DNA of 64,000 nucleotides from CBDCYS01 sp965226245. Its GTDB lineage: Bacteria; Acidobacteriota; Terriglobia; Bryobacterales; UBA6623. Below are positions 60,568 through 64,000 of the stretch, piece after piece. The translations under genes and the position numbers were made by a program. The DNA lies in NCBI GenBank assembly GCA_965226245.1, contig CBDDCL010000015.1, forward strand, positions 7,006,001-7,070,000, given 5' to 3'. The notes under the pieces were generated by a model. It did not search any database, had not been told where the DNA came from, and worked only from the letters and a program-made list of their open reading frames with translations. The number at the start of each line of letters is the position of its first letter. Position 1 is the first letter of the stretch.

Positions 60568-61476
60568 ATGACAGGCACGGCGAAAAAGGTCTTCGTAAGC
60601 TCAGTTGCACAAGGCATGGAAGAGTATCGCAAGGCAGCGCTTGGTGCGGTTTCGATGCTTGATGGCTTTGTAGCAGTGGGAATGGAGCAATTCGGAGCCC
60701 GTGACGCAAGTCCGCGCGAGGTCTGCGTATCGAAGGTTAGGGAATGTGACATATTCCTAGGCATCGTTGGTCCTCGGTACGGAGCGTGTCCACCGGGCGA
60801 AACGAAGTCCTTTTCTTGGATCGAATACGAAACTGCCGTCGGAGAAAATATGTCTCGCTTATTGCTGATTTCTACAGATGACACCCCATTACCCGCAAAT
60901 CTCCAGCAAGACAGTGAAGCAATCGATCGTCAACGGGAGCTTCGATCGCTGATCAAACAGGAACGCGTGGTCGCGATTTTCAAAGAGACGTCTGAGGTTG
61001 AAAAGTGGACGTTGGCCGCTCTCGCCAATCTAGACCAAAACCCGACTACTGCCTACGAAGGGCGCAGGATCACGGATCGGGTGGATGAGGCTCGAACTAC
61101 CGTTCTCGCCTTTCCGATTGTAACCAATACAGCCGGTTTTGACACTGGAATCATAGTTTCAAATCTCTCGGGCACGCCGTTTGCTCCGCGGTCGCGCAGC
61201 GGAAGTTGCAGCCTCCACTACTACCCGTCAAGCAGCTGTCGCATCAGCCCGCCGCCAGTCCCAATACAGAATGTTGGTGCGGGACACCAGATAACGTTTT
61301 TGCTGTCTAGCGGTAACCCTGCGGACGACGTATTGCCTACTCCTGAATTCCAAGGAAGCTTGATTGTTGTGTGTGAGTTCGCGCCGGCGGCGGGTGTGGC
61401 AACCCTTACAGACGGTTTCGGTGACATTCCTCGATTAGCATCTTCTTACGAGTCTCGTTCAGTTATGTACTGCTAG
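60568..61476 (+). CDS. DUF4062 (TIR-like) protein with secreted-type C-terminal domain
   Basis: The 302-residue protein begins with DUF4062, a TIR/SLOG-like domain seen in defence and STAND proteins: KKVFVSSVAQGMEEYRKAAL, then SKVRECDIFLGIVGPRYG, then SFSWIEYETAVGENMSRLLL (residues ~7-150). The second half (residues ~175-302: FPIVTNTAGFDTGIIVSNLS; QGSLIVVCEFAPAAGVATLT) is a beta-rich domain usually found in secreted acidobacterial proteins. No signal peptide or membrane helix is visible, which makes the pairing odd. A GTG one codon earlier (60565) is an alternative start. No clear ribosome-binding site is seen. Confidence 0.75.
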   Translation: MTGTAKKVFVSSVAQGMEEYRKAALGAVSMLDGFVAVGMEQFGARDASPREVCVSKVRECDIFLGIVGPRYGACPPGETKSFSWIEYETAVGENMSRLLLISTDDTPLPANLQQDSEAIDRQRELRSLIKQERVVAIFKETSEVEKWTLAALANLDQNPTTAYEGRRITDRVDEARTTVLAFPIVTNTAGFDTGIIVSNLSGTPFAPRSRSGSCSLHYYPSSSCRISPPPVPIQNVGAGHQITFLLSSGNPADDVLPTPEFQGSLIVVCEFAPAAGVATLTDGFGDIPRLASSYESRSVMYC

Positions 61477-61623
61477 CGGTTGAGATTGAGGGACAAGGAC
61501 GACCGAGATTCTTAAGAATAATGCAAGTTCAACCGCAATGGTCGGCCGGGAAGCAGTATCCGCCATCGAACGGACCGCCTCCGTTGTACCTTTCGGACTC
61601 GCTCCAAAACCGCTTCCACATCA

Positions 61624-62651
61624 GATGGGGTATTTAGTTGACTCCAGTAGCCACAATATGTTGTGGTTGGGGGCATGAAGGAGGACTACCCCCGAAACCT
61701 CGTCGAGTTGGAAGCTCGATTCTCGACCGAGGAGGCGTGCCGGGAGTACCTGCTGAAGCTGCGCTGGCCGGAGGGGTTCGTGTGCCCGCGCTGTGGGATC
61801 CAGTCCTCATGGGCCAGCAAACGCAATCTGCTGCTCTGCGCCGACTGCGGTTACCAGGCCTCGGTGACGGCGGGCACGATTTTCCAGGACACCCGCAAGC
61901 CCTTGACGTTGTGGTTCCGGGCGGCTTGGTGGGTGACAACGCAAAAAGGCGGGGCCAGCGCGCTGGAGTTGCAGCGGGTCTTGGGTTTGGGTAGCTATGT
62001 AACCGCCTGGACCTGGCTGCACAAGTTCCGCCGCGCCATGGTGCGCCCCGGTCGCAATCGGCTGGTCGGCCGGGTGGAGGTGGACGAAACGTATGTGGGC
62101 GGAGTCGAAGAGGGCGTCCGAGGTCGCGAAATGGTTGGCAAAGCGTTAGTTGCGGTTGCTGCCGAGGAGGATGGGCGCGGTATGGGTCGCATCCGGCTCC
62201 GTCGGATCGCGGATGCCTCAGCGGCGAGCTTGGAAGCCTTTGTCGAAGAAGCTATCCAACCTGGCAGCCTCGTGCACACCGACGGCTGGGAAGGCTATGC
62301 GGGATTGGAGAACAAAGGATACCGCCATGAAGTCACCGTGCTGCGCGGGAAGCGGCAATCGGCGAGTAAGCTGCTGCCGAGAGTCCATCGTGTCGCCTCT
62401 CTGCTAAAGCGCTGGCTGTTGGGGACCCACCAGGGGGCTGTCAGTCACGAGTATTTGGACTACTACCTGGACGAGTTCACGTTCCGCTTCAACCGGCGGA
62501 CCTCACGGTCGCGCGGCAAACTTTTCTATCGCCTCCTCCAGCAGGCGGTCGCCGCCGACCCTGCTCCCTATAAGACAATGGTCGAGGCCACCAGGGCCGG
62601 CACCCCCACCCCCAAGATGTAGTGGCTACTGGAGTCAACTAAATACCCCAT
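61624..62651 (+). mobile_element. IS1595-family insertion sequence, copy 3
   Basis: This 1,028-bp element is inverted relative to copies 1 and 2, with an 8-bp target duplication CCACATCA at 61616-61623 and 62652-62659. It inserted into non-coding DNA between the DUF4062 gene and the right 114-bp repeat. Confidence 0.95.
61663..62622 (+). CDS. IS1595 (ISXO2-like) transposase, copy 3
   Basis: This 319-residue transposase is identical to copies 1 and 2, with zinc ribbon CPRCG...CADCG and catalytic Asp in VDETYVGG and VHTDGWEGY. Confidence 0.95.
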   Translation: MVGGMKEDYPRNLVELEARFSTEEACREYLLKLRWPEGFVCPRCGIQSSWASKRNLLLCADCGYQASVTAGTIFQDTRKPLTLWFRAAWWVTTQKGGASALELQRVLGLGSYVTAWTWLHKFRRAMVRPGRNRLVGRVEVDETYVGGVEEGVRGREMVGKALVAVAAEEDGRGMGRIRLRRIADASAASLEAFVEEAIQPGSLVHTDGWEGYAGLENKGYRHEVTVLRGKRQSASKLLPRVHRVASLLKRWLLGTHQGAVSHEYLDYYLDEFTFRFNRRTSRSRGKLFYRLLQQAVAADPAPYKTMVEATRAGTPTPKM

Positions 62652-62688
62652 CCACATCAATCTCACCTCTTAAAGCTTTTCACTTAGC

Positions 62689-62802
62689 GGCGCCGCCGGT
62701 GCTCCTTAAACAGCAGGACGAATTGAGGGAGAAAGCGGCATGAGCCGCGGAAGCCGGACAGGGCTGACAAAAACGAGCCAGGTAACAACACAAGGCGGGG
62801 TC
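62689..62802. repeat. 114-bp direct repeat, right copy
   Basis: It matches 60016-60129. In this copy the last codons of the hypothetical gene (VLLKQQDELREKAA, then TGA) are preceded by unrelated DNA, so it is a headless gene tail. Sequence then continues uninterrupted toward the PDZ gene, which suggests this is the original locus. Confidence 0.85.
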
Positions 62803-62862
62803 CTGCTCGGTCCGCGCGAGGGCCCCGTCGGCCCAGGCTGGAACCGCGAGCCGGAAGCAGCG

Positions 62863-63753
62863 CTAGAATCTCCCGCCCCGGCGGTCCCGCACCGGCCTTG
62901 CTTCCGTCTCGTCAGCTTCATTGGAGGGCGGCCGGCGAGGCTCCATGGTGAGGGTTTGCTTCGAGCGGCGCCGCATGATCTCGAGAGGAATCTCCTTGTC
63001 GGCGGGCACTGAACGTATGGCGCTGCGCACATCGCCGGAGGAATCGACAGTCTTACCGTCGACCGAAATGATTACGTCCCCGGCCCTGAGTCCGGTTCGC
63101 TCTCCCGGAGTGTTCGCCTCAACGGCTCGCACAAGTACGCCTTCGTCAACTCCAAAGTACTCCGCCAACTGCCCGTCAATGGATTCCAGCTCCGCGCCTA
63201 GATAGCGGCTATGCACGGTGATGCGCGGGCGCGGGATGTCGATGTCGAACCTTGGGAACTTCCAGTGAAAACCTGGCAGGCGCACTTCGCAGTCCGATTC
63301 GCCTCCTTCACACACGAAAAGCCCGGAACGCGCTTTTTTTCGGGCGCCGATCGTGACAGTGACATTGATTTGCGATCCCGCCCGCAGCACAAGGAGTTCC
63401 ACTTCTCTCCCAACCGGCGTCTCTCGAACTAAGCGTACAAAGTGCTCGACGCCAATCACTTTCTCTTCGGCATAGCGTCGCAGGATGTCGCCTCTTTCGA
63501 GTCCGCCCTGATCCGCCGGACTATCCTTCTGTACGCTGCTGAGCTCGACCCCGTAGACCTCTTGCATCCCAAGCTCCGCTGCGCGATCGCCGTCCACTTC
63601 GACGAGCCCGACACCGAGGTAAGGCCCTCCTGCAAGCGGGGCCGCCATGAAGAATCCTCGGGAGAATGCCGGGGGCCTGGGGAGAGCGGGCTGCGCCGAA
63701 GCATGAAAAACAGGCATCAACACGATGATTACTAGAAGATTAATTTGCCTCAT
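62863..63753 (-). CDS. Periplasmic double-PDZ protein
   Basis: This 296-residue protein has a signal peptide (LLVIIVLMPVFHASAQ). PDZ 1 is at about residues 45-135 (YLGVGLVEVDGDRAAELGMQ; GGLERGDILRRYAEEKV). A linker with one Cys pair follows (LFVCEGGESDCEV), then PDZ 2 at about 185-275 (YFGVDEGVLVRAVEANTPGE; GLRAGDVIISVDGKTV). No protease domain is present. It probably scaffolds or regulates envelope proteins. It lies downstream of a DUF4097-like gene on the same strand. Confidence 0.9.
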   Translation of the reverse strand: MRQINLLVIIVLMPVFHASAQPALPRPPAFSRGFFMAAPLAGGPYLGVGLVEVDGDRAAELGMQEVYGVELSSVQKDSPADQGGLERGDILRRYAEEKVIGVEHFVRLVRETPVGREVELLVLRAGSQINVTVTIGARKKARSGLFVCEGGESDCEVRLPGFHWKFPRFDIDIPRPRITVHSRYLGAELESIDGQLAEYFGVDEGVLVRAVEANTPGERTGLRAGDVIISVDGKTVDSSGDVRSAIRSVPADKEIPLEIMRRRSKQTLTMEPRRPPSNEADETEARPVRDRRGGRF

Positions 63754-63912
63754 GCGAACCTCCAGTACTGCTTTTCGCCGCGAACACGACCGGCGCGGCC
63801 GGGCCGGATTCGGAGCCCCGGCCGTGAGGAAGGGGTAGGCCGCTCCGGCGCGCTCCGTCCGGTGACGGCCACGTTCCCTTTCGGGTTGCAGCTCGTCCGC
63901 GTTAGGGAGTTG

Positions 63913-64000
63913 CTACTCCTTGCGGCGAATCTGTATGCGGCCGCTCATGTTGCGGATCCGCAAAACCGGGCCTCCGCCGTTCAACTCGCCCCGCGCCGTC
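63913..64000 (-). CDS. DUF4097-like adhesin C-terminus (partial)
   Basis: The gene enters from the right edge and ends GGPVLRIRNMSGRIQIRRKE with stop at 63913-63915. This is typical of the repetitive beta-solenoid tail of DUF4097 proteins. Only 28 codons are visible. Confidence 0.5.
   Translation of the reverse strand, partial: TARGELNGGGPVLRIRNMSGRIQIRRKE

Noticed and set aside
44835..61623. Inversion of the segment between IS1595 copies 2 and 3
   Set aside because: The copies are in opposite orientation, which would allow it, but copy 3 has its own matching target duplication, so no exchange between these two is needed.

Overview
The window looks like a high-GC bacterial chromosome, most probably Acidobacteriota (Bryobacterales/Solibacter-like). 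This is an inference from gene types: a DUF4062 protein carrying a secreted-type tail domain, SWIM-SNF2, DUF547, DUF2490 and 2-oxoacid:ferredoxin oxidoreductase korAB, together with many insertion sequences and REP-like hairpins. No rRNA or CRISPR array is visible. One complete tRNA, tRNA-Leu(TAA), lies at 1546-1633 on the minus strand.

The dominant structure is a 42,000-bp interval bounded by two identical 46-bp copies of the 5' half of that tRNA-Leu (1590-1635 and 43590-43635). A complete tyrosine integrase (1646-2782) abuts the left copy, and the C-terminal remnant of another appears to abut the right copy with its stop codon at exactly the same distance. I read this as an integrated island, probably one of at least two tandem insertions. 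Its two ends carry phage or satellite-like genes that would be contiguous in the circular form: integrase, two excisionase-like HTH proteins, a DUF1376-like replication protein, a small terminase subunit and a broken CHC2 primase-like gene.

From left to right the island holds several blocks. First is a decayed tandem array of pentapeptide-repeat/TIR genes (3301-4809), followed by a signal-peptide/HEAT/membrane-segment/NACHT-type ATPase (4867-7653) whose 3' end is cut by an IS21 remnant; this is a candidate immune region. Next come a beheaded Ser/Thr kinase, a DUF2490 operon broken by IS1595, and an IS1380. Then there is an 11-gene single-strand cluster, SulP transporter - DabA - Mrp subunits E,F,G,A(C-term),B,C,D - NuoL-like - NuoM-like (15605-27924), a plausible ion-driven inorganic-carbon uptake complex. 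The NuoL-like protein carries four tandem 27-residue repeats. After it lie a tRNA-Val 3' fragment with a second integrase and a short stretch of truncated genes (carbonic anhydrase, MCP, RepA, integrase). The island ends with a SEL1 protein, a TolC-HlyD-RND efflux operon and the satellite-like block.

Right of the island the DNA is a mix of ordinary chromosomal genes and mobile elements: IS1595 copy 2, a broken secreted protein, a dead IS200-like TnpA and an intact-looking IS3. These are followed by DUF547, an SDR, 4-hydroxy-2-oxovalerate aldolase plus acylating acetaldehyde dehydrogenase, a SWIM-SNF2 helicase, korA-korB, a hypothetical protein, and a DUF4062 fusion protein. The DUF4062 gene and IS1595 copy 3 lie between 114-bp direct repeats. 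The window closes with a double-PDZ protein and the tail of a DUF4097-like gene. Three 1,028-bp IS1595 copies (10825, 43807, 61624) encode the same transposase; two have 8-bp target duplications and one does not. A 188-bp MITE with 18-bp inverted repeats and a 5-bp target duplication interrupts an IS1634-type transposase at the left edge.
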